Shown in pieces: positions 26,331-38,986 of a DNA stretch of 64,000 nt. Location of the stretch: positions 1,984,001 to 2,048,000 of the forward strand of contig JAJFZO010000863.1 in the NCBI GenBank assembly GCA_021397835.1. Reading direction: 5' to 3'. Source of the stretch: Moringa oleifera. Taxonomy: Eukaryota; Streptophyta; Magnoliopsida; Brassicales; Moringaceae. The notes under the pieces are model-generated. The model saw only the letters and a list, made by a program, of their open reading frames with translations. It did not search any database and was not told the DNA's origin. Every line of letters begins with the position of its first letter. Position 1 is the stretch's first letter. A program made the position numbers and the translations under genes.

Positions 26331-27296
26331 TGGACCTAACGATGGCGCACCTTTTCTTCTTCTCCTCCCCGTTCACCATATTCACCTTTATGATCCTCTT
26401 CTTCTTCTACTGCAAAGTCCTATCTGGCATTATCTGCGAGAATTAGGCAGACTAACCAAAAGAGAGAAGCATTCATGGACATGAAGGCTGTACCAAGAGG
26501 CCAGTCTTGGCTGTGGGGCATTTAGTGTCCATGTCTTGATGTGCATTGCCAGCCAAGTGTATGAGGTCAGTGACTGTTGCCCAAACCATCATCCCTTCAG
26601 CCAACAGGGACACCATCCTGATTCCAGGTCAATGGCAATACATTAAACACCTCTAACAATGTCATCAGAAAAAACACTTTTCTGTTTATAACCCATATGC
26701 AAGAATAGTAAAGATATAGGGAAGGAAGAGAACAGAAAGCAGTACTCACAGAATGATGTGGAAAAACACAGATAATGTGATGGTTTTGAGCAAATCTTTT
26801 ACAGGAACAGATCTTCCTTGTTAAGGATAAAAGACACAGATAATTCCAACCACCGCAGATGCAGTCATTGATGCAATGGACATGAAGCCTAAAACTGCAG
26901 TCGGGTCTGATGTATACTTACAGACAACAACTCCTTTCAGGACAGTAGGGATTCCAGATGCAGGTTGTAAGAAATCAAAAGCGTTCCAGGGATTTTTAAG
27001 GAATAGAAGGAAGTACCCAGAAAACAAAAAAACAAAATACATGGGAAAGAATAACTGAAAAATGCTTATGTTTCTGCCAATTGATCTTAGTGACATATGT
27101 ATCTCTAGCTCAATTAACTCTTGCCCATATGCATCATTTCTGCACGTACTTCTGGTTTGATTAACTATACATAGGAATCAAAATGAAAACTGATTATTAG
27201 TTTGAGGTTCAGACTTCAGAGAAAAACCTTTTTGTTTTCTGCAATGATTCCAAATATGAAGGATATCACCCCAAGTATTGCCACTGTGAGAGCCAT
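26330..27296 (-). pseudogene. DUF1218 membrane-protein pseudogene
   Basis: Intron-containing relic of a plant DUF1218 four-helix membrane-protein gene. Exon 1 (27228-27296, minus) encodes MALTVAILGVISFIFG and ends ENKK. Exon 2 begins at 26964 with PASG and continues through CKYTSDPTAVLGFMSIAS. Lesions seen: the acceptor before exon 2 reads AA instead of AG (complement of 26965-26966); a TAA at 26821-26823 stands where family members continue FYPYKG; a frameshift lies near 26490-26497 after CPTAKTGLL; and a TAG at 26420-26422 interrupts DNAR-E-D. Between lesions the family signatures LLAEGMMVWATVTD and FWLVCLILADNAR are still readable. Retained introns point to a duplicated, not retroposed, copy. 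A functional read of only the first two exons is unlikely because of the lost acceptor. Confidence 0.8.
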
Positions 27297-27310
27297 CTCT
27301 TGATGCCATT

Positions 27311-28844
27311 ATCCATCCTTCCACCCAGAGGATGTCGTGATCAAATATGCTGCAATCAAGAACAGAAACTTCTTTTCCTGATAATAAAGAGAGTAATAGG
27401 AAACACCGAGTGCCTAGTTACATTGTCACTTGTGAACGTCACAGGTTTTATCTTAAACTTCGTTTCTGTTCCTCTTTCTCTAGGTGCACGCAAACTCTTT
27501 CTTTTTGTTTCTTATGCAAGACATGCCAAGAGAAAGAGAATCTTGGGATATCATAAAGTTATTGCAAAGCACCTATTTTCCTCTCATCCAAACAAATTTT
27601 TTTCATGTGTTGTATTATTTTTATCCGTCCATTTTACTATATATGAGTTATTGCTTATCATGTTAATATTATCGATTTTTGTATAGGTTAATTTTTAATA
27701 AGTGATGAACTAGTTTATTTCATCATATTAAACATAAATTGATAAGTTTAATGTTAATAATAAATTTATTTGTAATTATAATTTTAATATTTAAATTGAA
27801 AACATTAAATAAATTATCAAATATAAAATATAAAAATTACAAAAAATTAAAAATTTAATATCTAACTCAAACAATAAAATATAATAAAAATAAGTATTTA
27901 TAACTCAAAAAAATGAATAATATATATGAAAAAATATAACAATACATATATTATTATATATAAATATATAATATATCTATTTTCGTTTTATTTCCAATAC
28001 ACTAACAAGCTTTGTTTATAAATAAAATATATAAATGGGTAGCATATCCACGAATTCATGTGAAAATAATATATACTAAATCTCATGTATTTGAACATGA
28101 AATGTTTGTCCTACATGAATTTTATAGTAAACACTAGTAATATCATAATTATATGCGTATTTCTTAGTTTTAATAAAAAGAGTGTTGAATATTAATTTAA
28201 TGTATCAAAAGACCAAAGAAAATGAATTTATAATAATACACAATGAAAAAGAAAACTAAATAATAATTTACATAAAAAATATAATATTTTACTAAATAAA
28301 ATTTTTATAATAATACAAAACTAATCATTAAATAAAATAACCTACAATTTCTTAAACAAAAGCTTATCTCACCAATAAAAAAACCACAAAAATTAAGGAA
28401 GAAAAAGAATTAAAAAAAGGAAACAATTCATAGTTTATTTGTTGCAAAAATTAACGGAACATGATAAATATTTACCAATAATTACTTGATGAAATTATAA
28501 TATTAATAACATTTTAGTGTTTATTTTTAACTTAATTATATCTTGTATACTTATAATGTTATGATAAAGTCGTTTATTTAAAAATTTATCACATCATTAA
28601 TTAAATAAAATAAATTTCTTTCCTTAAAGTTTTGTTATTAATTTATTTTTATCAAATTAACTAAACTTTATGCTTATTTTTAAAATTTTTATTTACTTAT
28701 TATTTAATTGGAAAAAAAGTATAAAATTTTTTATTAGATACGCTTTTTGGTTGTTAATGATGTGAAAAAAAATCATATTCAATGATATTGAATAATTATT
28801 TAATTAAAACTCATTCACTAAATTCAAAGATATAATCAATATAG
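27311..28844. other. AT-rich spacer, no gene recognised
   Basis: After a short normal-composition stretch (27.3-27.6 kb) the DNA becomes strongly A/T rich to about 28.84 kb. Overlapping plus-strand frames at 27300-27686 look like chance and match no family. Confidence 0.5.
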
Positions 28845-29000
28845 ACAATTGAAAACCCAAAAAGAAAAGAAAGAAGTAAGGTAGGCGTAAACTCTACTAG
28901 GCCATTTGGCAGAGCTTTTCTTTTTTTACCTCTCATTTGTTGTGTAAGTTAGTCGTCACTCTCAAGAAGAATTGCCAAGTGGCAACTGTTATTCTTTGAG
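28845..29000 (+). repeat. Left LTR-like direct repeat of the gypsy relic
   Basis: The sequence beginning GACAATTGAAAACCCAAAAA resembles 32480 onward (AACAATTGAAGACCCAAAAG), and similarity continues as interrupted blocks over roughly 150 bases, including a CATTTGT...AAGTT block and a TTGCCAAGTGGCAA / TGCCCAAATGGGCA palindrome near the end. Both copies have diverged strongly. They are probably LTR remnants; the true LTR boundaries are not visible. Confidence 0.45.
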
Positions 29001-31281
29001 TAGGATATTGTTTATGTCACTAAAAAGATGGTAAAAGAAATGGCAGTTGCTAAATATTTGGCAAACCAACTAGTGGATGATTATGAGCCTATGAAGGTTA
29101 ATTTTTCAAAAGAAGGCATATGTTCTACATTAAAAAAGATGAAAGAGATCAAAATGATGATTTATGGATCATTTTATTTGATGACATGTCAAATGATTTG
29201 GGACATGGAATCAGGATTGTATTGATTTTTCTTGAAGGCAAGTTCTCCCCTCTCATTGCTAAATTGTGTTTTGATTGTACAAACAATGTAATTGAATATG
29301 AAATATGTGCTATAGGCATCCAAGCAGCATATAGCATGCATATAAAAACATCTCAAGTTTTTGGGGACTTGTTATAAAGATACATTAACTAAATGATGAA
29401 TGGGAAGTAAGAGACCTAAAATTGGTCACATAATTAATACATAATAACATTGGTGAAATCTTTTGAGATGATCTTGTTCAATCATGTGCCATGTGAAGAT
29501 AATCAAATTAGTGATGCATTGGCAACTTTAGCTTCAATGTTTAATGTGGACTTCCAAGAAGAAATTCAACCCATAAAATTTGAAAAACGAGACTCACCAG
29601 CCTAACGTTAATGAGGAGCCAAATGGGAAATCTTAGTGTTATGATATTAAGCAATACATTAAAAAAATGAAAAAAAAAATGCTCGTGGGCATTTGAAAAT
29701 GCTAAACACACTATCAAAAAGTTAGCTATGAAACACACTATCAAAAAGTTAGCTATGAAATTCTTTTTAGACAAAGAAGTACTACACAAGTGAAATTATG
29801 ACATGGTGCTTCTTAGGTGTGTTGATGCCATAGAAGTAAAACTAATTATGGAAGAAATTTATGAAGGAATTTGTGGCACACATGCTAACAGACATAACAT
29901 GGCTATATAAGTCCTCAGAGTAAGGTATTATTGGTTAACGATGAAATCATATTGCATCAATTATGTAAGAAAATGTCATAAGTGCTGAATTTATGCCAAT
30001 AATAGTCAGATGCCCTCAACTCCCTTACATGTATTGGCAGCTTCCTGGTTATTCTCTATGTGTGGAATAGATGTCATAGGACCTATCAAGCTGAAACTTT
30101 CAAATTGTCATCAATTTATTCTTGTTACTATTGATTACTTCACTAAATGGGTGGAAGTAGTTTCTTATAGTAATGTAACAAGAGATATGGTCCTCCGTTT
30201 CATTAATAAAGAACTTATTTATCACTATCGTTTGCCCAAAAGAATCATTATTAATAACATGGCAAACATTAATAATAAAATAGTGAAAGAATTATGTGAT
30301 TAGTTCAAAATTAAACATCATAACTTTGCTTCTTATTGCTAAAAAATGAATGAAGTGATAGAAGTTGCAAACAAAAACATTTAGAAAATTGTTGAGAAAT
30401 GTGTAAGACATTTAGATATTAGCATAAAATCCTCTTATTCGTCTATTATGAATATCGCACATCGATACAAACCTCAACTAGGGTAACTCCATTTTCTTTG
30501 GTATATGGTAAGGGGGTGATATTACCCATTGAAGCAAAAATTTCTTCTTTAAGAGTTCTAATGGAGATAAAGTTAGAAAAAGTAGAATGGTTCAACCTCA
30601 ATATGATCAGTTGAATTTCATTAGGAAAAAACATTGATGGCACTGTGTAGGGGGCAGCTTTATCAAAGAAGGCTAATGAGGGCTTGTAATAAGAAATTTG
30701 ATCATCACTGTTATCAAGAGAGAGATCTAGTTCTAAAAAAGATTTTGTCATTCCAAAGGAACCATAATGGAAAATGGACTCTTAATTATGAAGGACTATA
30801 TGTGGTCAAGAAAGCATTCTCTAATAATGATCTTTTCAAACATGGACAGAAATAAACTACCTAATCTAGTAAACTTGAATGCATCGAAGGAATACTTTGC
30901 CTAGGAATTTAGACAAACCACAACGAAACAAACCAATAGCATAAAAAAAGGAGGATGTATTACTTAAAAGAGTGTTCGAAAGATCTTAAAGAGTTATTTT
31001 GTTTATCTTTTAACATTATCTAGGGAAATAGAATTATCCTCGCAAGCCATACCATGGAACCTTTTGTTCTTCTTGCTACCATTAGTCCACTTTTGATGTG
31101 TATATCTGTTTATAATTATGAAATGTACCTTTTGGTCCAAAATGATTAGTATTTTTCTTCTACATTGCCTAGATAAATACATATTTTTCTTTTTTTTTTC
31201 ACTTTCATAAAATTAAATCTTAATTATGTATACTGTCATGTCAAATAAGTACTTAAGTAATAGTGAACTAATGACAATAAA

Positions 31282-31362
31282 GTCAACTACTACAAAAAAA
31301 AAAAAAAAAAAAAAGCAAAAAAAAAAAGAAAAGAAAAAACAAAAAAAAAAACAAAACAAAAA
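31282..31362 (+). repeat. A-rich low-complexity tract
   Basis: About 80 bases almost entirely A with scattered G and C, inside the untranslated part of the gypsy relic. It creates an artificial Lys-rich open frame. Confidence 0.9.
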
Positions 31363-32044
31363 AGCCCCAATGAGAAGTTCAAAGCACATCAAGAAAGTTT
31401 ATAAGAACTTATGTGCCATGATTTCACTTGGCGTGATTTTTTGTCGTAGCTAAAATATAATAATTTCAGGTAAAGTGATTTGAAGGAAGACGAAAATCAT
31501 GAAAAGCACAAAGGAATATTTTGATCATGAAATCATAGGTAACAACGATTCATAATGGCTTTTAAAAAATGAGAATGAAGATGTTATATTTCAAAAAGAT
31601 GTATCATAAGAAGAAGGCAAAGGGAAGAGGATGCAACCTAGGATGTCTTGACTTTATTTATTTATTTTTTATGTGATGATTCTCTGTTTTGAAAAAACAA
31701 TAACTTTTTCCTCATGAGGTTCTTAAGAAAAAGATCTAGAACAAAACTTAACTTGTAAAACATCTTCTTCACAAAAATGACTCAAATTTTGGTAATTTCA
31801 AAATAAGGAAACTCCCTTTCACTATTCATCATAAGTCATACATCACATAAGATTATAAATTACATACATATTTCTCATGTATATTTGCATCACATTGATT
31901 ACATACAATATGAAAAAAAAAAAAACCATAATCAAATCATTTTCTAACATCACGAATATCTCATGTACATACTTATGGCATTTAGTGATGAAAACGAATC
32001 TAATCCATTCCAATTATTTTGGTCATCTTAGCTTTAGTCATGCT

Positions 32045-32410
32045 AAATTAAACCTATCCTAGTAGGTTATAGTCTAGTCAAACTAGGTCACAATCTTAGA
32101 AGTTAATTCTTTGTTAAATCAAACTTATCTTATTCGGTCGTAACCTAGTCAAGCTAGATTGTAGTTCTAAAAATTTATATTTTGTTGCATTAAATATCTC
32201 AATAGATTATAGGTTAGTCAAACTAAGTCACAGTTTTTAAGATTTATTTTATTATTTATTAAATTAAATATATCCCAACAGGTCGTAACTTGGTGAAGTT
32301 AGGATATAATTCTAAAGATTTATTTTCTGTTACATTAGATCAAACTTATCTTAGTAAATTGTAGCCTAGTCAAGTTAGGTAACAATTATGAAAAAATTAT
32401 TTTTTTATTT
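32045..32410 (+). repeat. Five-copy degenerate tandem repeat, unit about 73 bp
   Basis: Each copy carries a core like CCTAGTCAAGCTAG followed by a TTCTAAAGATTTATTTT-type segment. Copies begin near 32046, 32117, 32190, 32262 and 32335. They differ by many substitutions and small indels. The array sits between the integrase relic and the right LTR-like repeat. Confidence 0.75.
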
Positions 32411-32479
32411 CAAAAATATTATCTAAAGTTTTGCATGTCTTTCTTCTTAATAAAGGACTTGAAAAATAGGGCAATTGCA

Positions 32480-32675
32480 AACAATTGAAGACCCAAAAGG
32501 GAAGAAAGAAGAAGGATAGATGCTTTGTTCTTGCTTCCAACTTTGTTAGGCTGCTTACTAGAGCTACCCTTCACTTTCCATTTGTCGGACAAGTTGCCTA
32601 GTAGAAAGGATGTTAATCCCCTCAAATCGGGGTGGCTACTGCCCAAATGGGCAGTGGGTTAACGATTATCACCCC
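32480..32675 (+). repeat. Right LTR-like direct repeat of the gypsy relic
   Basis: Partner of 28845-29000 in the same orientation. It ends near the palindrome TGCCCAAATGGGCA. About 40 bases at its start match the left copy well, the remainder only in blocks. Confidence 0.45.
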
Positions 32676-35600
32676 TCCCCCCTAAACAAGTACAAAAATG
32701 TGAGTGAGAGAAGGAGAAAAGAACATATCGAGGAAAAAAGAAAAAGAAGATAAGTAGAAGGAAGAAGAATTCGAAGAGGAAAATCACTTATTCAAAAAAT
32801 TCATCTTTGAATTTGTAAATTAATTATGATTTATTCAAAAAAATTAGATGAGGTGAATGAGGACAATAGAGGTAGCCATGGTAAGAGGAAGAGGAAGGAA
32901 AGAGAGAAAGAAGGTTGTCATGGGGAAAAAGAGATAAGAAAAACGAAAGAAAAAAGAAAAAGAAAAGGAAAGGAGAAAAAAACCAAAATAAAGATGAAGT
33001 GATATATATTTTCAATGGTATAGTATTATTTTTATTTGATTTGATTTGATTTTATTATTTATTTATTTATTTTTATTTTTATTTTATTATGTTTTATCAA
33101 TACATCTATGTAGCATTACTGAAATTAACACATTTAAATCCTAATGATGAAAGATAGAAGTTTATTATAATGATAATTGCTTTTAAATTCTTAAGGTAGG
33201 AGGGATTAATTTAAATTCTTTGTAATGACGAAAATTAAAGTTAACACCCTGAAAAAATATATAGAAATTTCTTTTTTTAAATATTATAAATATAAATATA
33301 GTATTTATGATAATAAGGTGGCCAGTCATATCCATAATTTTTTCTCCCAATTAAAAATAACATTAAAAAAATGGGTCTCTTTACATCACACTCACATTGC
33401 GACAACTAATGAACTTCAATAATAAATATTAATTTTTTAAAATAAAAAATGCCTATGATAAAATATTTATATTTTATTTTAAAAAATAAAATAATATTTT
33501 AAAAATTAAATATCAAATTTAGTTAATTTAATAGAAATAAATTAATAAAAATTTTAAGAACAAATTATCTATTTTATTTAGTTAAATGATCTGATGTTTT
33601 TTTCAAAGAATCTCATATCAATATAAATTATGGTTGTGATTATAAAATATAATTAAGTTAAAAGCAAAAGTAAATGTAAAAAAAAAATTAAAATATATCT
33701 CGTATTACAACTTAAATTTTATTGTTCAAAAAATAACATAAAGAAGATCTTCTAATTAATTAATTATCGAAATGAACCTTGAGACGTAATATTGTTAAAA
33801 AAAGACATTCAGTGTGAAGCAGTAACAAAATTTTCACTTTGCTTTTGTTCAAGGTAGCTCTTCCTTTGGTTTTCTCTCTCTACACATCTTTGCTTTTTCT
33901 CTTCACTTTTTTGCCAGCCAAAGAATCCTACCATCTCTTGTGGGGATTTTTTTTTTTTTTTAATTTTCATATGTTCAAAGTTCTGCCATGGATTTCCAGG
34001 ACGATATGTTAGGCATAAATAATGATTTTTCTCTTTCTCTCAATATCTTCATCAAATCAATTACGGATGGAACCATTATATTGACTCTGTTTCATTTCCA
34101 TTGACTTGTTGCACAGAATATATTGTCACTTTCTTTTTGGTTTTTGTCTCACTTCTTTATCTGTAAATCAATGACATCGTCAAAATTATTCTTCTCTCGT
34201 TGAGTTTTTTCAATTATCGTGGAGGTCAAATTCTATGACTTTTTATCTCTAAATCTTAAATTAAAAATTAAAATACTTACATGGAGGAGGAAATAGGTAA
34301 AAATAAGAAAAAAAATTATGGACAAATGAAAAAAAAGAAAAAAAAAACGTTTTAAAATCTTGATGTCGTCTTTAATCAAAATCACGAAGAAAATATTTCA
34401 TGAATGAGTTCATATCAATCTGATATAAATATTTAAGATTTATTTTGATATATTTTAAGAATTAAAGTTTGATTTCGCGTTAAAAATACACTTCAAAGTT
34501 TTTCAAAATATTTATTTTAAAAGTGAATATTAAAATTCTATTAATACTTTAATTCCATCAAGTAACCATTAATGAATATATATCATGTCTTGATTTTTGT
34601 AGTGAATTAATATCAATTTTTTTTATTTTTGTGTTTTTATTGATGGGACAATTTTTAATTAAAAAATAAAAATTAATTTTGTTACGCAAAGAAGATTTAA
34701 TAATTTTCTTTTGTTATTCTATTTAATCATTAGTTATGCATTATTATTTTTTTAATTTAGTAAAGATTTATATTACATATTTTAATAAATTTAACTTATT
34801 TGATTTTTCAATGCATTGAATCTGCATCAATCTATACTTCTTGTTTTTATAAATTTAAAAAAAAAATCAAACTTATAATTATGTTATTGCCTTTCTCTCC
34901 TATGAACTTGACGGAAACAAAAGTTTCTAATGTCTAATACATAAAATTTAGTTTGTAATTGTTTTGACCAAAATCTTGGATATGTAGAAAATTTTTATAT
35001 CTTTCTTTTTTGAATAAAACTAATTATTAGTTTATTAAAATAAAGATGAAAGCATATATAATATGTATAAATATTCTTGATATATATTATTTATTATTTA
35101 TTAATTATAAATATTTGTTGCACTATAATTTGTTGTTTGAGTATGATATGTTATTAAATCTTTTAATTTTTATGTATTTTTTGTAATTTAAAATTTATGA
35201 TTAAATTTAATAGTTTCTTTAATTATTTAATTTAAATATTAATGAATTTATAATTATAAAAATTTATTACCATATTAAATTAATTAATTTATGTTTGATG
35301 TAATAAAATAAACCCTTGAGATGTTTGAAACTAAGCTAACATGTAATAGATTTATAAGTATGAGTAAATATAAAAAAAAATTTAGTTTAAAATCTAATAT
35401 ATTGATTAAATTAATTATATATCTAATTTTGTAATAATCAAATAAATGTACAAAATTAAAGCTATTTTTTCATTGTTGACAAAACTAAAATATAGCTGAA
35501 ATAAATCTCACATTTCATTTTGAATTTATGTCCTTCAAATTTAAACAATTTTGACTCACAAAATATTTTTTAATGAATTTTTCAAACTTTTGATAGTGTA

Positions 35601-36390
35601 ATTTTTTAAATATGTTATCAATGCTAAAAAATTTAAAATTTTTTTATCATGATATTTTAAATATTTTTTTATATGTGTGTAAAATTTTAAGTTAAAATTT
35701 ATTATATAAAATTTTTAATTTAAATATATTTAATTTTTAAAATTTTAAATTAATTTAATAAAATAAATTAAAAATCATATGTATAACTAATATCTGAGAT
35801 GTAAAATAATGGATATAATCTTTTTTTAATGCATATTTATCTTATAAGCCATAATTTGTTAGGATTTGTAATTAAGGATGGTAATAGGTTCGTGTTTTGC
35901 AGGTGCCCAACCCTACTCGCTTAGAATAAAATGATGTCAAATATATTTAAATGGGTTTGAAATTGGTTTAAGTTTAAATTTTAATATTCAAGTCAAGTTC
36001 GAATAGGATTTGAGCTTGGACTTCTGGATACCTGTTACTTAAACTCGTTTATGTAATTTGTATGATATATTAATATGTTAAATTTTTAATTTTTTGATTT
36101 TAAGAGTATATTACTAAGTTATAATTTTTTGATTAGTGAAAAATTATCAATCTTTTTATTTTTATTAGTATTTGTTATTTTATTTCAAAATTTAATTATA
36201 TTAGAAAGAATGTAAAGAACACTGCTGTAAACAATTATGTATTTTTCTCTTCTTTGAGAATGTTATGGTGGCTGCTCAATTAACCTTGAGATCCCATATG
36301 ATGTATTTATATATATAAGGATTACATTAGGTTTAATTCTCTAAATATGGTATTATGTACACAAAGATATACTGTTTGATTTGTTTCATG
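32676..36390. other. Very AT-rich spacer, no gene recognised
   Basis: Almost continuous A/T-rich DNA. A purine-rich patch lies at 32.7-33.0 kb. Around 35.88-36.05 kb there is a motif-rich patch (GGTTCGTGTTTTGCAGGTGC and following) of the kind seen in dispersed plant repeats, but no element could be delimited. No coding region seen. Confidence 0.45.
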
Positions 36391-36394
36391 AGCT

Positions 36395-36560
36395 CCAGGC
36401 TCCTTGGGCTTCTCTCTTCTGATTCTGGACTTTGGGCTTTTCCTGTTGAGCCCGTGGATCAGTGTAGGCGGGCTCCTTGGGCTTCTCTGCCTTGGGCTTC
36501 TCCTGTTGGGCTTGTGGATCATGGCAGGCGGGTCTCGTTTTGGAGACGGGTTGACCCGTT
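36395..36560. repeat. GC-rich imperfect tandem duplication in AT-rich DNA
   Basis: Two imperfect copies of a unit of about 60-75 bp, each containing CTCCTTGGGCTTCTCT, a second TTGGGCTT...CCTGTTG block, and GTGGATCA...GGCGGG. The composition contrasts sharply with the surrounding DNA. The Pro/Ser/Arg-rich frames it creates on both strands look like artefacts of the repeat. Confidence 0.7.
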
Positions 36561-36700
36561 GACTTAACAATATTAAATGAATCAGTAAATGAATATTTAA
36601 TAAGTAAGATATCTGTTACTTATTAGAACTCATAAAATATATTAAAAAAAATTAGAACAAGTTTGAATAATATATGAGCGATTACAAGGGTTTGTTAGTA

Positions 36701-36866
36701 CATTTGATAAAGGAGATAGAATAGGATAAGCTATAGTATCTTATTCATATTTTATGTCTTGTAAGCTAATGTGATAGGATAAATTTATTAGGTTTGCTAT
36801 CCTATCATATGTTTTAGTTAAAATTTACATCCACAAGGTTGGTAGGGATATAAATCAACTGAATAG

Positions 36867-36905
<39 letters not shown>

Positions 36906-38411
36906 TTTTGCTTACCTCCGATGGCTCGACCTCTATGAAATTCAGAATCATCATCTTCCATGGTTGAGCACCACACAAACTTGAGGGCTATTAGTTCTTT
37001 GTCCATCTCTCTTTACAATCATCTTCAGTAGGTTCTCTTTTTTTTAAAAAAAAAAAATCATTTTGCTTCAAATATGTTCTCACTTTAATTTTTCCTTTTT
37101 GGATTTTGCTTTAAATATTATAATTTTGATTTTTTTGGGTTTTGAAACATAGCATAAATATGTAATTCTTTCTATTTTTTTAAGCTTAAACTAGGGGAAA
37201 AAAGGTTTTCATGGCTAAACAAAACTTGTGAAGAAGATCTAGTTTTTAAATTTTTTAAAAAATATTTTTGCTCATGATAATTGTCGCATAATAATATATT
37301 GCTATGACTTTTGATTTTGTTTTGAATGTTTTTGAAGGCAATAAAAGTGATTATAATTTTAGGAAAATGAAACTGCAGAATTTCTAATTTCAATTAATTT
37401 TTTTTTTGTTTTGAATTTATCTGGTGATGTTATGATTTTAAGAAAGTGAAATTGCATTTTGTTTTGATTATTTTATAATTTTGTGGAACAATAAAATTTC
37501 CCATACTTATGTAATATTTTGTTTTGAAAATTTGGCTTATAAATTTATTGTATGATGAAGTTGAATCTTTCAAAATTCTTATTTTTTTTTTCAAAATTTG
37601 TAACGCACCAAAAAAATAACCAAAAAAATTATGGCTATATAAAAAGTTGTATAATATATATAAAAAATTTTATTCAAAAAGCTTATGAAAATTTCTCTAA
37701 CTCTGTCAAGTTATATAATCATATCACTATGATTTTTTTAAATAATTTCTTGTGTTATTTAGTATTAATACACTATAAATACAAATTTTTTATTTCATTT
37801 ATTTATATATGATAACAAAAAGCATTTTCAAAGATAATTGAATAAAGATAATTTTATTATTTTTATTTAATTTATATCATATTTTGAAAGTAAAAATCTC
37901 ATAAAACTCTGATATTATTTTATATTATCAATCAAACTCTTATATTTAAAAAGTAATAAATCAAAATTTAGTCTATCAATTTGATAATTTTGTCAAAAAA
38001 TTTAAAATTAAGGATACTTAAATTAAAATTTTAATATAATAAATTTAAATTTAAATTTTTTTACATATGTGAAGAAATATTCAAGTTATCATCACAAAAT
38101 ATTTTATAATTTTTAAATCAAAATTCATTATATAAGATCTTTAATTTGAATATCTTAATTTTTAATGTTTTTAATAAAATTTAATTTAGATCAAAATAAT
38201 AGATTATAATTCAATTTTATCATATTTTAAATATAAAATTTAATTAATAATATAAAATAAATATTAAAATTTTATAAAATATTCATTAATATTTTAACTA
38301 TCCATCTCAACACAAGATAGGATAGCGTAATATTAGTACATATCAAATAGCAGATAAGATAAAAGCTTATCAAGCTCATATTCTATTTTATCTTATCCAA
38401 ACTATCAAATG
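36701..38411. mobile_element. Foldback/MITE-like element with inverted terminal arms of about 105-115 bp
   Basis: The left arm (36701-36815) starts CATTTGATA and ends near GCTATCCTATCATATGTTTT. The right arm (38309-38411) is its approximate reverse complement, starting AACACAAGATAGGATAGC and ending TATCAAATG. Both arms are dense in GGATAA/TTATCC motifs. The interior is AT rich, carries a TA microsatellite (36870-36897) and a short minus-strand frame (about 36905-37006, MDKELIALKFVWCSTMEDDD) followed by a GGTAAGC donor-like site. No transposase was recognised and no clear target-site duplication was seen, so the superfamily is open. Confidence 0.55.
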
Positions 38412-38986
38412 AATTGAATTTAATACAAATTCGAATAAAATTAAATTTTTAAATAAATATAAAAATTTTAATATACATATTTAAACCTGAGTTAGGGCTG
38501 CAAGTGACTGCCACTTAGCCATTCTATTTAAACTTGAAACTGAAAACGTGAGCTTGGGCTAACGCAACCAGCCCACACGTGCACCACAGGATGAAGGTTC
38601 AGTTTTCTCAGTAAGGAAACGAAACATGTTGTAAGTCGTAACAACTACAGTGTCATAAATAAACGAATTACACAGAACAGGAACAATTATAGCCATAACA
38701 AGAAATTAAACTTTAGACATCGCAGCATTTACTACTACTTTGTTACCAGATATAACGCTCGAAAAAGGCCGACTCACTCATTCTATTTCCACCCGCTTTT
38801 TAACCCATCTCATGAACCCTTTCAATAATTATTACTTATTAAGAAAGTTCGTGCTTCTGCAGAGTCTAAATTCAATAAATAAATAATATTAGATATATAT
38901 AGGTACAGGAAGATACTGTCTCTGTCTTTAGCTTAGATTCTGGTGCCAGTTTTTTCAAGAGATCTTTCTCTCTTTGGATTAGTTTC
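38412..38986 (+). promoter_or_regulatory. Upstream region and 5' leader of the YTH-domain gene
   Basis: Composition becomes less A/T rich from about 38.5 kb, and the leader probably begins within 38.6-38.95 kb. No convincing TATA box was singled out. Confidence 0.35.

Larger units (their letters stand above)
28845..32675 (+). mobile_element. Ty3/gypsy LTR-retrotransposon relic (RNase H and integrase), Tat-like
   Basis: Broken plus-strand frames preserve the 3' half of a gypsy polyprotein. The RNase H region (29.03-29.4 kb) contains segments like LFDDMSNDLGHGI, AKLCFDCTNNVIEYE and QAAYSMHIKTSQVFGD. The integrase core is readable at 30010-30303 (GIDVIGPI, TIDYFTKWVE), and the integrase tail at 30634-30855 ends near KWTLNYEGLYVVKKAF. 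Stops and frameshifts occur throughout. gag, protease and reverse transcriptase are absent, so a large deletion removed the 5' half. The integrase C-terminus resembles the plant Tat lineage as I recall it. A purine-rich tract (about 30943-30954) could be the polypurine tract. LTR-like direct repeats flank the region (28845-29000 and 32480-32675). Confidence 0.75.

Noticed and set aside
31226..31453. Lys-rich 75-codon open frame
   Set aside because: It is a translation of an A-rich low-complexity tract within the gypsy relic; no conserved residues.
36322..36570. Pro/Ser/Arg-rich frame on the minus strand and its plus-strand counterpart
   Set aside because: Both arise from the GC-rich tandem duplication; no splice context or family similarity.
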